From: Acetobacter papayae JCM 25143
GTDB lineage: Bacteria > Pseudomonadota > Alphaproteobacteria > Acetobacterales > Acetobacteraceae
Reading direction: 5' to 3'
Length of the DNA stretch: 64,000 nucleotides
Assembly: GCF_000613285.1 (NCBI RefSeq)
Contig: NZ_BAIN01000004.1
Coordinates: 1-64,000, forward strand
The notes below the pieces were generated by a model. It did no database searches. It worked only from the letters and a program-made list of their open reading frames with translations, and was not told the DNA's origin. Positions 8,630 through 17,696 of the stretch are shown piece by piece. The position numbers and the translations under genes were made by a program. The first letter of the stretch is position 1. Each line of letters starts with the position of its first letter.

Positions 8630-9967
8630 ATGACTGAAAAACATCACGATTACACAAAGACAACGCCCCGGTTTTCCGCCACGTTCGATCCGTTCACCGT
8701 TTCGCAGATCCAGCGCGCGGCCGCGACAGGCATTTACGACATCCGTGGTGGTGGCACCAAGCGCAAACTGCCGCATTTTGATGACCTGCTGTTTCTTGGC
8801 GCGTCCATGTCGCGTTATCCGCTTGAGGGCTATCGTGAGCGTTGTGGCACGGATGTTGTGCTCGGCACGCGTTTTGCCAAAAAGCCTATCCACCTGAAAA
8901 CCCCGGTCACGATCGCGGGTATGTCCTTTGGCGCGCTGTCCGCGCAGGCCAAGGAAGCTCTAGGCCGTGGCGCCAGCGCTGTAGGAACCTCCACCACCAC
9001 GGGTGATGGTGGCATGACACCCGAGGAACGTGGTCATTCCTCTACGCTGGTTTATCAGTATCTGCCGTCACGCTACGGCATGAACCCCGATGACCTGCGC
9101 AAGGCCGATGCGATTGAAATCGTGGTGGGGCAGGGTGCCAAGCCCGGTGGTGGCGGTATGCTGCTGGGGCAGAAAATCTCCCCGCGTGTGGCACAGATGC
9201 GCGACCTGCCCGAAGGGATCGACCAGCGCTCTGCCTGCCGTCACCCGGACTGGACTGGCCCGGATGATCTGGAAATCAAGATCGAAGAACTGCGCGAAAT
9301 CACCAATTGGGAAAAGCCGATTTACGTCAAGGTCGGTGCCAGCCGTCCGTATTACGATGTGTCGCTTGCGGTGAAGTCAGGGGCCGATGTTGTGGTGCTT
9401 GACGGTATGCAGGGTGGCACGGCGGCAACGCAGGAAGTGTTTATCGAGCATGTTGGCCTGCCCATTCTGGCCGCTATTCGTCCGGCGGTGCAGGCGCTGC
9501 AGGATCTCGGCCTGCATCGTAAGGTGCAGCTTATTGTCTCTGGTGGTATCCGTACCGGGGCCGATGTGGCCAAGGCGCTGGCGCTGGGTGCTGATGCCGT
9601 GGCCATTGGCACCGCGGCTCTTGTGGCGCTGGGGGATCAGAGCCCCGATCTGGCGGCTGAATACGCCAAGCTCGGCACAGTGCCCGGCGCGTATGATGAC
9701 TGGCAGGATGGCCGCGACCCGGCAGGGATCACAACGCAGGACCCCACGCTGGCCGCAAGGCTGGACCCAATTCTAGGTGGGCGGCGTCTGGCCAACTACC
9801 TCTCGGTTCTGACCATGGAAGCCCAGACCATCGCGCGGGCCTGTGGCAAGAGCCACCTGCATAACCTTGAACCCGAAGACCTGGTGGCCCTGACAATCGA
9901 GGCAGCCGCCATGACGCGCCTACCTCTGGCGGGAACAGACTGGTACCCGGGCAAGGCCGGTTTCTGA
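8630..9967 (+). CDS. glxD: FMN-binding glutamate synthase-like subunit, GlxD/MgsC family
   Basis: 445 residues from ATG 8630, intact. This is the TIM-barrel synthase domain: GMSFGALSAQAKEALGRGA, TGDGGMTPEE, GQGAKPGGGGMLLGQK and VSGGIRTGADVAKALALGAD are characteristic of the FMN and 2-oxoglutarate binding core of glutamate synthase. With GlxB supplying ammonia and GlxC as scaffold, it would aminate 2-oxoglutarate, or, as in the N-methylglutamate pathway, transfer an amine to glutamate. The exact reaction cannot be decided from sequence. The absence of methylglutamate dehydrogenase genes in this window argues against a complete N-methylglutamate pathway here. Confidence 0.9.
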   Translation: MTEKHHDYTKTTPRFSATFDPFTVSQIQRAAATGIYDIRGGGTKRKLPHFDDLLFLGASMSRYPLEGYRERCGTDVVLGTRFAKKPIHLKTPVTIAGMSFGALSAQAKEALGRGASAVGTSTTTGDGGMTPEERGHSSTLVYQYLPSRYGMNPDDLRKADAIEIVVGQGAKPGGGGMLLGQKISPRVAQMRDLPEGIDQRSACRHPDWTGPDDLEIKIEELREITNWEKPIYVKVGASRPYYDVSLAVKSGADVVVLDGMQGGTAATQEVFIEHVGLPILAAIRPAVQALQDLGLHRKVQLIVSGGIRTGADVAKALALGADAVAIGTAALVALGDQSPDLAAEYAKLGTVPGAYDDWQDGRDPAGITTQDPTLAARLDPILGGRRLANYLSVLTMEAQTIARACGKSHLHNLEPEDLVALTIEAAAMTRLPLAGTDWYPGKAGF

Positions 9968-10043
9968 AAGGCGTTTGATCAAGACAGGACTTCCCCCGTG
10001 CCACCAGCCGGGGGAAGCAGTGTTAAGGAATGGAAGCGCACCA

Positions 10044-11363
10044 ATGGATAACGTCCAACAAAAATGTTACGATCTAGAAACTGTGGCCCGTGAAAAGGGT
10101 ATTCGCTATTTTCTGATCTCGTTTATAGACCTTTCCGGCGCGCAGCGCGCCAAGCTCGTGCCCGCTTCGGCTATTGCCGATATGCAGAAAAATGGCGCGG
10201 GCTTTGCCGGTTTTGCGGCAGCGTTCGATATGTCTCCCGCCGATCCTGACCTTCTGGCTATCCCCGATGCTTCGGGCCTTGTGCAGCTTCCCTGGAAGCC
10301 CGAAGTCGGCTGGCTGCCCGCAGACCTGAAAATGCACGGCCAGTACGTAACGCAGGGGCCGCGTAACACGCTCAAGCGCCTGATTAAGCGTGCAGCCGAT
10401 CAGGGCATTACGGTCAAGACTGGTGTGGAAGCCGAGTTCTTTCTGGTCACCCCCGATGGTGCTCAGGTTGGTGACGAGCACGATTCCAGCGTCAAACCCT
10501 GCTATGATGCATCAGCCCTGATGCGCCGTTACGATGTGATTGCCGAACTGTGCGACGCCATGCAGTCTCTTGGCTGGGAGCCGTATCAGAACGACCATGA
10601 AGATGCCAACGGCCAGTTTGAAATGAACTGGAAATACGCCGATGCGCTGGTGACAGCCGATCGGCATGTTTTTTTCAAGTTCATGGCGCGCGCTATTGCT
10701 GAAAAACACGGCCTGCGGGCAACGTTTATGCCCAAGCCTTTCATGCACCTGACAGGCAGTGGCTGCCATGCCCATATCTCGCTGTGGCAGGGTGATGAAA
10801 ATATCTGCCGCGATCCGGCGGATAAAATGGAACTGTCGGCCAAGGGGTATAACTTTGTCGGCGGGCTGATCCATAACGCCAAGGCGCTGTGTGCTATTCT
10901 CAACCCCACGGTTAATTCCTACAAGCGGATCAACGCGCCGCGTACGGTCTCGGGGGCAACCTGGTCACCTAACACCGTTACCTATGCAGGGGATAACCGC
11001 ACGCACATGATCCGCGTGCCGGGCGGAGGCCGGTTTGAAATGCGTCTGCCCGATGGCGCGGCCAATCCCTATCTGTTGCAGGCTGCCCTGCTGGCGGCTG
11101 GTCTGGATGGTATTGAGCAGGGGCGTGACCCCGGTGAGCCTCTGGATATCAACATGTATCTTGAAGGTTACAAGGTGCAGAACGCCATGCGCCTGCCGCT
11201 GAACCTGCTTGATGCCCTGCGTGCGCTGGACGAATCAACCGTGCTGCGCGGCATGCTGGACGATGGTTTTGTTGACCCCTATCTCAAAATCAAAACCGCA
11301 GACTGGAATGCGCATTGTGGCCATCTGTCCGAATGGGAACGGCAGATGACCATGGATTGCTAA
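10044..11363 (+). CDS. glnT: Type III glutamine synthetase / gamma-glutamylamide synthetase family
   Basis: 439 residues from ATG 10044, chosen over the longer open frame (from 9975) because AAGGAATGGAAG lies just upstream. Glutamine synthetase catalytic motifs are present: EAEFFLVTPDGA (metal ligands), ANGQFEMNW, GSGCHAHISLW, and NRTHMIRVPGGGRFEMR for ATP and glutamate. This GlnT/GmaS branch includes glutamine synthetase III and gamma-glutamylmethylamide synthetase, which ligate glutamate to ammonia or alkylamines using ATP. Placement after glxBCD is the arrangement known from rhizobial glx and methylotroph mgs-gmaS clusters. An FAD amine oxidase 1.8 kb downstream favours an amine substrate. 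Confidence 0.85.
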   Translation: MDNVQQKCYDLETVAREKGIRYFLISFIDLSGAQRAKLVPASAIADMQKNGAGFAGFAAAFDMSPADPDLLAIPDASGLVQLPWKPEVGWLPADLKMHGQYVTQGPRNTLKRLIKRAADQGITVKTGVEAEFFLVTPDGAQVGDEHDSSVKPCYDASALMRRYDVIAELCDAMQSLGWEPYQNDHEDANGQFEMNWKYADALVTADRHVFFKFMARAIAEKHGLRATFMPKPFMHLTGSGCHAHISLWQGDENICRDPADKMELSAKGYNFVGGLIHNAKALCAILNPTVNSYKRINAPRTVSGATWSPNTVTYAGDNRTHMIRVPGGGRFEMRLPDGAANPYLLQAALLAAGLDGIEQGRDPGEPLDINMYLEGYKVQNAMRLPLNLLDALRALDESTVLRGMLDDGFVDPYLKIKTADWNAHCGHLSEWERQMTMDC

Positions 11364-11379
11364 GGATTTTTTAATGATA

Positions 11380-11416
11380 AGGTGAACTTATACCCTTCAT
11401 AAGGTATAGTTCACCT
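11380..11416. promoter_or_regulatory. Inverted repeat in the glnT-amt intergenic region
   Basis: AGGTGAACTTATACC (11380-11394) and GGTATAGTTCACCT (11403-11416) pair along their whole length apart from one extra T, around an 8-base loop. No T-tract follows, so an operator for a nitrogen- or amine-responsive regulator is more likely than a terminator. The rest of the 311-base gap (11364-11674) is AT-rich and presumably holds the amt promoter; I see no other gene there. Confidence 0.5.
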
Positions 11417-11674
11417 ATGATCGAAAATAACTCTGGAAAGAGAGTTCTTTGCTGTATAATGTTACGAAACTAAAATAAAAATGTTCCTGTCCTGGCACGT
11501 GGGCCGATAGAATATCAGGAAAAGGAGCAAAAGACGGGATAGGTAACAGTTTTTTTGAAATTTTACTGATCACAAGAAGATTTTTCTATGATCAGGGTAT
11601 AGGGCTGTTACCTCCCGGATTTGGTAGTCGCGTACATCTGACAACTGAATGAGACCAATAAAAGGGGGATCTGT

Positions 11675-13024
11675 ATGTTAAGATTGTGTAAAAAGCTACT
11701 ACCAACGGGCGTGACGCTGGCTTCACTGGCGGCACCCATTTCGGCCATGGCCGAAGACGCGGCGGCAAAACCCGCTTATGGCCTGCCGGACACGGCCTAT
11801 GTTGCGACCTGTGCGCTCTTTGTCATGCTCATGATGCTGCCGGGTCTTGCCCTGTTTTATGGCGGCATGTCACGCAGCAAGAATGTCCTGTCCATTCTGA
11901 CCCAGGTTTTTGCAGGGGCCTGTCTGGTTATTTTCCTGTGGACGGCTGTGGGCTATACCCTCACCTTCAGCGAAGGGCCGTTTCAGTCGGTTATTGGCGG
12001 GTTGGACAAGATTTTCCTGCGGGGTGTCACGCCGGATAACAATGTCGGTGTTCTGCCTGAATATCTCTATTATTTCTTCATGGCGCTGTTTGCGGCCATT
12101 ACGCCGCCCATTATTGTCGGCTCGTTTGCCGAGCGGATGCGTTTTGCAGCAGTTCTGGTTTTTCTGGGCGTGTGGTTCCTGATCGATTATGTGCATGGCG
12201 CATATGGCTTGGGGCGGCGGCTGGGTTGCTGACTGGGGCGCGCAGGATTTTGCCGGTGGTAACGTCGTGCATATGAATGCTGGTGTTGCGGCTCTCGTTG
12301 CTTCTATCATGATTGGTAAGCGCCGCGGTCTGGGCTCCGTTGTTATGGCGCCGCATGACATGACCATGACCTATACGGGTGGCTGCATGCTGTTCGTGGG
12401 CTGGCTGGCTTTCTGTGCGGATGCGATTACGCGGTCAGCGGCCATGCCATCGAGCTGGTTATCAACACCATGCTGGGCGGTGTTGGCGGTGCTCTGGGCT
12501 GGATGATCATGGAATGGGTGCATCGTAAACGCCCCAGCACCTTTGGTATCATTTCCGGGGCTATTGCTGGTCTGGTTGGTATTACGCCTGCCTGCGGGTT
12601 TGTCAGCCCGGCCGGGTCCATTGCCGTGGGTGTGCTGACCAGTGCGGCTTGTATCTGGGCTGTTGATAACCTGAAAAACATCTTCGGTTACGATGATGCG
12701 TTTGACGTGTTCGGCATCCACGGTATTGGCGCGATGGTCGGCGGCCTGCTCACAACCGTTTTCGCGGCCCCCTACCTCGGCGGTGTTGGTTACAGCGAAG
12801 GGCGGGACATGCTCTCCCAGATGGGTGTGCAGGTCTTTATCATGGGCTTCAGCATTCTGGTCTCTGTCGTGGCGACGTTCATTGCCATGAAAGCAGCAGC
12901 CCTGACTGGTGGCCTGCGTGTGAGCGACGAGATTGAAGAATCCGGCCTCGATCTGGCCTGCCATGGTGAAACGGCCTATCGCCTCAGCACTATGACTGGT
13001 GATGAGGAAGCGGTTTACCACTAA
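11675..13024 (+). CDS. amt: Ammonium transporter, Amt/MEP/Rh family (two frameshifts)
   Basis: ATG 11675 behind AAAGGGGG. It has a signal-like N-terminus (cleavage probable after AMA) and then about 11 membrane helices. Amt motifs: DTAYVATCALFVMLMMLPGLALFYGG, PPIIVGSFAERM, WGGGWVADWGAQDFAGGNVVH, and FDVFGIHGIGAMVGGLL containing one of the twin pore histidines. The frame breaks near 12194 (two bases missing, CCC to C before ATG, or one extra) and near 12422 (GGG to GG before ATGCGAT). No glnK is adjacent, which is unusual since amt is commonly paired with a PII gene. It likely brings in ammonium or methylammonium for the glutamine synthetase upstream. Confidence 0.85.
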
Positions 13025-13047
13025 GGGTATTTTCTTAATCATCTAGT

Positions 13048-13086
13048 AAAAAAACCCCTGCCAACTTCGGTTGGCGGGGGTTTTCT
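13048..13086. terminator. Bidirectional intrinsic terminator
   Basis: CCCCTGCCAAC / GTTGGCGGGGG stem with a TTCG loop, flanked by an A-run on the left and TTTT on the right. It can stop transcription of amt (plus) and of the convergent FAD oxidoreductase gene (minus). Confidence 0.9.
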
Positions 13087-13126
13087 CTTATGGGGTGGAG
13101 GGGGTTACCCTCCACCCTGCGTAAGG

Positions 13127-14464
13127 TCAGATATTGAAGGTATCGCGCAGGCGGTACCATTGCTCGAAAAATGGCACGGCGGCCGGAGCAAATTTCTGGA
13201 ATGGGTGCGAGGGAAAGCGCAGGCCGGTAAATTCCGAAAACCCTTCGGGCTTGTCCATAACCTGTAGAGCGATCTTGCGTCCGAACCATGTGGAGCGCGA
13301 AACACCCGTGCCGCAATAGCCTACGGCATAATGCAGTCCGTCGGGGGCCAGGCCCAGATGCGGGAACTCATCAAACGTATAGCCAATCTGTCCAGACCAT
13401 GCGTGAGAAAGGGTCAGATCTCCCGCCTGTGGGAAAACATCAAGCAGATCACGGGCCAGATGGGCATAGGCTCTAGCACTGCTGGCAGAGGCACCACGGC
13501 CGACACGCCCCCCCCAGATCAGGTGAGGTTGGTCTGGGGCTGCACGGAAATAGGAGAAAACACGGGCAGAATTTCCATACATGCGCCCGCCGGGCATGAG
13601 AGCCTGCAGGCGTTCAGCAGGCATGGGGGCGGTTGCAATCAGGGCTGATGTGACGGGTACAATCCGTTTGCGGCAGAAACTGCTGAAAGACTGCTGGTAT
13701 CCATTGGTAGCGATAATGACCTGTCGGGCTTTCATGCTGCCACGTGGCGTTATGAGGGTAAAACTGTCAGAGTCACGCTGTACAGCGGTAACAGGGGCCT
13801 GACAGATCAGCCGTGCACCAGCATTTTGTGCCCTGTCGAGCAGACCAGCATGGTAAAGGCCGGGGTGCAGGCTGGCATCCTGAGGCAGCACAGAGCCGCC
13901 ATGGAAGAAATCCGTTGCAATTTCCTTATGCTGTTCCGAACGCGGAACCATGAAGGAGTGTACCCCCGCATAGCGTTCGAGGTCTTGCATATCACGCGCC
14001 ATGGCATCGTAATGCTCGGGCCGCACGGCACCACGAAAACGGCCACAACGCTTGAAAAAGCAGGATATTTTCTCGTCTGTGATCAGGGTTTCCATGTTGT
14101 CGAGCATGGCAACGCCTTCCATCAGAAGGGCCTGTGCCTTTTTCATCCCCATCATGTCGATCAGGGTTTTGACACGGAATTTCTGATTGCCTGAGCCAAC
14201 TTGCCCGCCATTGCGGGTGGATGCGCCGTATCCGGCTGTCCCAGCTTCCAGAATGGTGACGGCCCGGCCCGCCCGCGCCAGTGTCAGGGCAGCAGACAGG
14301 CCGGTAAAGCCAGAGCCTACTACAGCAACATCCGCAAATCCTGAGACCGCGTCGTCATGCGCCAAGGCGGGCATGGCTTCCCACCAGTAGGGCTTGTGTA
14401 TGAAAGGCACGGCACGCCCCTGCGCCAGATCGGACAGGGTGATGGGAGAAAGAGCGGTAGGCAA
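13127..14464 (-). CDS. FAD-dependent amine oxidoreductase, DadA/PuuB-like
   Basis: 445 residues, starting at TTG 14464-14462 behind a clear AGGAGA. The Rossmann FAD motif is VAVVGSGFTGLSAALTLARAG followed by LEAGTAGYGASTRNGGQV, and the C-terminal GYCGTGVS motif is typical of the DAO superfamily. The best match in architecture is to gamma-glutamylputrescine oxidase (PuuB) and related amine oxidases, which release an aldehyde, ammonia and peroxide. Together with the adjacent class I amidotransferase it resembles the puuB-puuD pair. Substrate specificity is inferred from the neighbourhood only. Confidence 0.8.
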   Translation of the reverse strand: MPTALSPITLSDLAQGRAVPFIHKPYWWEAMPALAHDDAVSGFADVAVVGSGFTGLSAALTLARAGRAVTILEAGTAGYGASTRNGGQVGSGNQKFRVKTLIDMMGMKKAQALLMEGVAMLDNMETLITDEKISCFFKRCGRFRGAVRPEHYDAMARDMQDLERYAGVHSFMVPRSEQHKEIATDFFHGGSVLPQDASLHPGLYHAGLLDRAQNAGARLICQAPVTAVQRDSDSFTLITPRGSMKARQVIIATNGYQQSFSSFCRKRIVPVTSALIATAPMPAERLQALMPGGRMYGNSARVFSYFRAAPDQPHLIWGGRVGRGASASSARAYAHLARDLLDVFPQAGDLTLSHAWSGQIGYTFDEFPHLGLAPDGLHYAVGYCGTGVSRSTWFGRKIALQVMDKPEGFSEFTGLRFPSHPFQKFAPAAVPFFEQWYRLRDTFNI

Positions 14465-14618
14465 GCGGGTCTCCTGAACCGGGATGTGCCGGTTTCCTTA
14501 ATGGATTCGGAATAGGCGGACAGTGTGCGAAAAAATGAAATAATTTTCAGTATTTTTCCACACATGGCTCCATGTTTTTCTAACATGGCGCTTCCGCTTG
14601 ACCGATTCAGAAAAACAC

Positions 14619-15278
14619 TCAGCCGATATGGAAGGACGCGATTTCGGTAGGGGGGATAAGGCCCGGCAGATTTTGCGGATCAGGCTCGGGGGGGAGCACT
14701 TGCATACGTACGGGAATAACGCCTGCCCATACGGGAAAATCGAGGTCTGATCCTTCATCCTGCGGGGGGCCAGTGCGCACTTTGGCCGAGGCCTCGGTAA
14801 TGGACATGCCAAGCACGGTCGTGGCTTTGAGTTCCTGTGCAGTAACAGGGCGCAGACGTTCCCACTGGCCCGGAATGGTTTTGTTGACCATATTGCGTAA
14901 TTGTTTAGCTTTTTCGGTTTCGGACAGTTTTTCGGGGCGACCGAAAATCATGACCGAACGGTGGTTAATATTGTAGCTGAAGGCTGAACGCGCCATGACC
15001 AGACCATCGTAAAGCGAGACAGTCACGCACACATCCTGTTCCAGCACGCTGTCGATCATGCGGCTGGCGGATGACGCATGCCAGAAAATACGATCTCCAT
15101 CACGCCATTGCAGCGTAGGCGTGACAATGGGTGTGCCGTTATGCACGTATCCGACATGGCAGAGCGGCATGGCATCCAGTATGGCGTGCACGGTCTGCGG
15201 GTCGTAAGACGCGATCTGGTGAAAGCGCCGCACGCGGGTGCGCGCACTGGGGGGCGGGGGAGCGGTCGGTCCGGTCAT
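14619..15278 (-). CDS. Pyridoxamine 5'-phosphate oxidase-fold FMN-binding protein
   Basis: 219 residues. The split-barrel signature is MPLCHVGYVHNGTPIVTPTL, IFWHASSASRMIDSVLEQDVCVTVSLYDGLVMARSAFSYNINHRSVMIFG in order along residues 38-115, matching the PPOX-type flavin-binding family (Pfam Putative_PNPOx or FlpD-like). Such proteins bind FMN or heme and carry out reductions of uncertain physiological role. It lies between an FAD amine oxidase (155 bases downstream) and a class I amidotransferase (10 bases upstream), so it is probably part of the same operon. Confidence 0.75.
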   Translation of the reverse strand: MTGPTAPPPPSARTRVRRFHQIASYDPQTVHAILDAMPLCHVGYVHNGTPIVTPTLQWRDGDRIFWHASSASRMIDSVLEQDVCVTVSLYDGLVMARSAFSYNINHRSVMIFGRPEKLSETEKAKQLRNMVNKTIPGQWERLRPVTAQELKATTVLGMSITEASAKVRTGPPQDEGSDLDFPVWAGVIPVRMQVLPPEPDPQNLPGLIPPTEIASFHIG

Positions 15279-15288
15279 GGTCTGTCTT

Positions 15289-16010
15289 TCAGCTATGGGG
15301 TGGTAGACGGGCGAATAGGCTCTCGTTCAGGTTGTGCGCCATGGCGTTAAAGCCGGGCAGAAGCGGGGCCAGTGTGCTTTCCAGACCTGCTGCGCGTTCA
15401 ACGCCCAGCGCTTTTTCCATGCTGGCCTTGTATTCAGGAATGGCGCTCCATTCCGCTACGGTGGTGTCGGTCATTTCCACATGGTACTGCAAACCCCATG
15501 CGTGGGGGCCGACCCGCATGGCCTGTACGGGGCAGGCTGCGTTGGCGGCCAGTATCACCGCACCTTCGGGTAGGGTCTGAACTTCTGCCCCGTGCCACTG
15601 GAAAATTTCCATTTCATGGGGGGTTTTGGAAAACAGGGTGTCATGCTGTCCCTCTTCTGTCAGGTGGATAGTGGCAAGCCCGACCTCGGGTTCTTTCATC
15701 AGCCCCACATGCCCACCCAGAGCCTGTGCCAGAAGCTGATGCCCCAGACAGATACCGAAATAGGGCTTACCCAGATCACGAACCATGTGCGGATTGCGGA
15801 CATTTCGCGCACCAGCCAGGGGTTTTGTTCAGTCTCCCAGACATCCATCGGCCCGCCAAGTACGACCAGCAGATCAAAATCTTGCAGGGGGGGGATGGCG
15901 TCATCGCGGTTGAAATGAACGGTATGAACGTCGTGTCCGGCTTTTTTCCAGAAATCACGGAAAACGCCGGGGTGTTCGACATCAAGATGCTGGAAGACAA
16001 GAATATTCAT
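15289..16010 (-). CDS. Class I glutamine amidotransferase-like hydrolase (frameshifted)
   Basis: ATG at 16010-16008 (MNILVFQHLDVEHPG). The frame breaks near 15787; adding one C gives EMSAIRTMVRDLGKPYFG and the nucleophile elbow GICLGHQLLAQALGG (Cys nucleophile), with the His-x-Glu pair in LQYHVEMTD completing a class I GATase triad. The whole is about 241 residues, the size of GMP-synthase-like stand-alone amidotransferases and of gamma-glutamyl-GABA hydrolases. With the amine oxidase and type III glutamine synthetase nearby, hydrolysis of a gamma-glutamyl intermediate is a reasonable guess, not shown. Confidence 0.75.
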
Positions 16011-16161
16011 GAAAACCTCGGCAGAAATACAAGAGCACCATGGCAGGATGCCACGGTGCGGAGGATGGGTGATAGGGCCAGTTGCTGCGTGCAAAAGGAG
16101 CCAATTGACATGTGGCCCTTTCGCGCCTTGTCAGCAGGGGAAGCCTGCTCCACGATAGGCT

Positions 16162-17696
16162 ATGCCCGAACAATTGTCGTGTGGGGAAGCCGTGCCACGT
16201 CAATATGCTGCCTCTGGTTCGTTGCTGGCCTTTAATCTGGAGCCTGACAGCGGGCAGCCGGTTTACGCTCGGCTTTATGCGCAACTGCGCGAGGCCATTC
16301 TGACTGGTCGTGTCGAGGCGGGCACGCGCCTGCCTGCTAGCCGGGTTCTGGCGGCGGAGTTAGGGCTGTCGCGTAATACGGTGGTGGCGGCCTATACCCG
16401 TCTGGCAGATGAGGGCTATGCCCATGCGCGCGGTGGCGCTGGTGTTTATGTGGCATCTGTTTTGCCAGAGGATGCGGCATTTCCCCCGTTGGAGGCCCGT
16501 ACCGACGCGGTGCCCGATGAGGGAGCGGGCGCGCCGCCTGTTTTGTCCGCGCGGGGGCGGCAGCTTGCCGCTATGGGGCTTGAAGGCGGGAGCGCGAGCC
16601 CGGTTCCCTTTGTGGCGGATGTACCTGCTTTTGATGTTTTTCCGCTCGATAGCTGGGTCAGGCTGATGGCGCGAAGCTGGCGGCAGGTGCAGCCTGATAT
16701 GCTCGGTTATGCACCAGCGGCAGGCCATGCGCCCCTTCGTGAGGTCATAGCCCAGAACCTGCGCGCAACGCGGTTTTTGCGGGCGGCGGGTAGCGATGTG
16801 ATCATGACATCGGGTTCGCAGCAGTCGCTGGATCTTCTGGCGCGCGTGCTGCTGGACCCCGGAGAGGCTGTCTGGGTTGAAGAGCCGGGTTATGGCGGCA
16901 CTCGCAGCGCCTTTAGTGCGGCAGGGGCAAGGCTTGTGCCGGTGCCAGTCGATGCCGAGGGCCTGTCCGTGGAGGAAGGCCGCCGCCGTGAGCCTTTGCC
17001 CAAGCTGATTTTTGTCACGCCCTCGCACCAGTATCCCTTGGGGGTGACGATGAGCATGGCGCGCCGGGTCGAATTGTTGGCGTTTGCCCAGTCCTGCGGT
17101 GCGCTGGTGGTGGAGGATGATTACGACAGCGAGTTTCGCTACGCAGGCACCACGTTGCCCGCATTGCAGAGCATGGATAGCGCTGGGCGGGTTTTTTATC
17201 TGGGGACGTTCAGCAAATCGCTTCTGCCACGTTTCGGCTTGGGGTGCTGGTGCCGCCACCGGCTTACGCGGCGGCATTTGCCAACGCCAAAAGTGTGATC
17301 GACCGGCACCCGCCATTGCTGGAACAGGTCACGCTACTGTCTTTCATGCGCTCAGGCCAGTTTGCAGCCCATATCCGACGTATGCGCCGGATATACAGGG
17401 AGCGCCAAACGATACTGGTGGAGGAAATAACCCGGCATATGGGCGATATCGTGCATATGGAGCCGTCCGATGCGGGTGTGCATCTGATTGGTACCCTCAA
17501 AGACGGGCGCGATGACCGGGCTTTCTGTGCCGGGGCAAGGGCCTGCGGTATTCTGCTGCGGCCCTTGTCTGATACTTATCTTGGTCCCCCGGCCCGGCAG
17601 GGTGTGCTGTTCGGCTTTGCGGCCATTCCGCCACGGCGGATTATTACCGCCGTGCGCAGGCTGGCAGATTATGCCCGCAATGACGGAGCAGGCTGA
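16162..17696 (+). CDS. MocR-family regulator: GntR DNA-binding domain fused to PLP aminotransferase-like domain (frameshifted)
   Basis: ATG 16162, divergent from the amidotransferase operon with 151 bases between. Residues about 20-90 are a winged helix (QPVYARLYAQLREAILTGRV, RLPASRVLAAELGLSRNTVV). The remainder is an aminotransferase-I fold with FVTPSHQYPLG, EDDYDSEFRY and the PLP lysine in GTFSKSLLP. The frame breaks near 17235 (one C missing before GGCTTGGGG), resuming RLGVLVPPPAY and ending at 17696. MocR regulators such as PdxR, GabR and TauR sense PLP adducts of amines or aldehydes. It is a good candidate to control the adjacent amine oxidase operon. Confidence 0.85.

Noticed and set aside
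8630-9967. Full N-methylglutamate pathway for methylamine
   Set aside because: The synthase-like subunits and GmaS-like synthetase are present but no methylglutamate dehydrogenase subunits are seen, so the pathway cannot be claimed.
11490-11512. Possible sigma-54 promoter (CTGGCACGTGGGCC) before amt
   Set aside because: The -24 GG is present, but the base pair 10 positions later is GA instead of the required GC, so the -12 element is missing.
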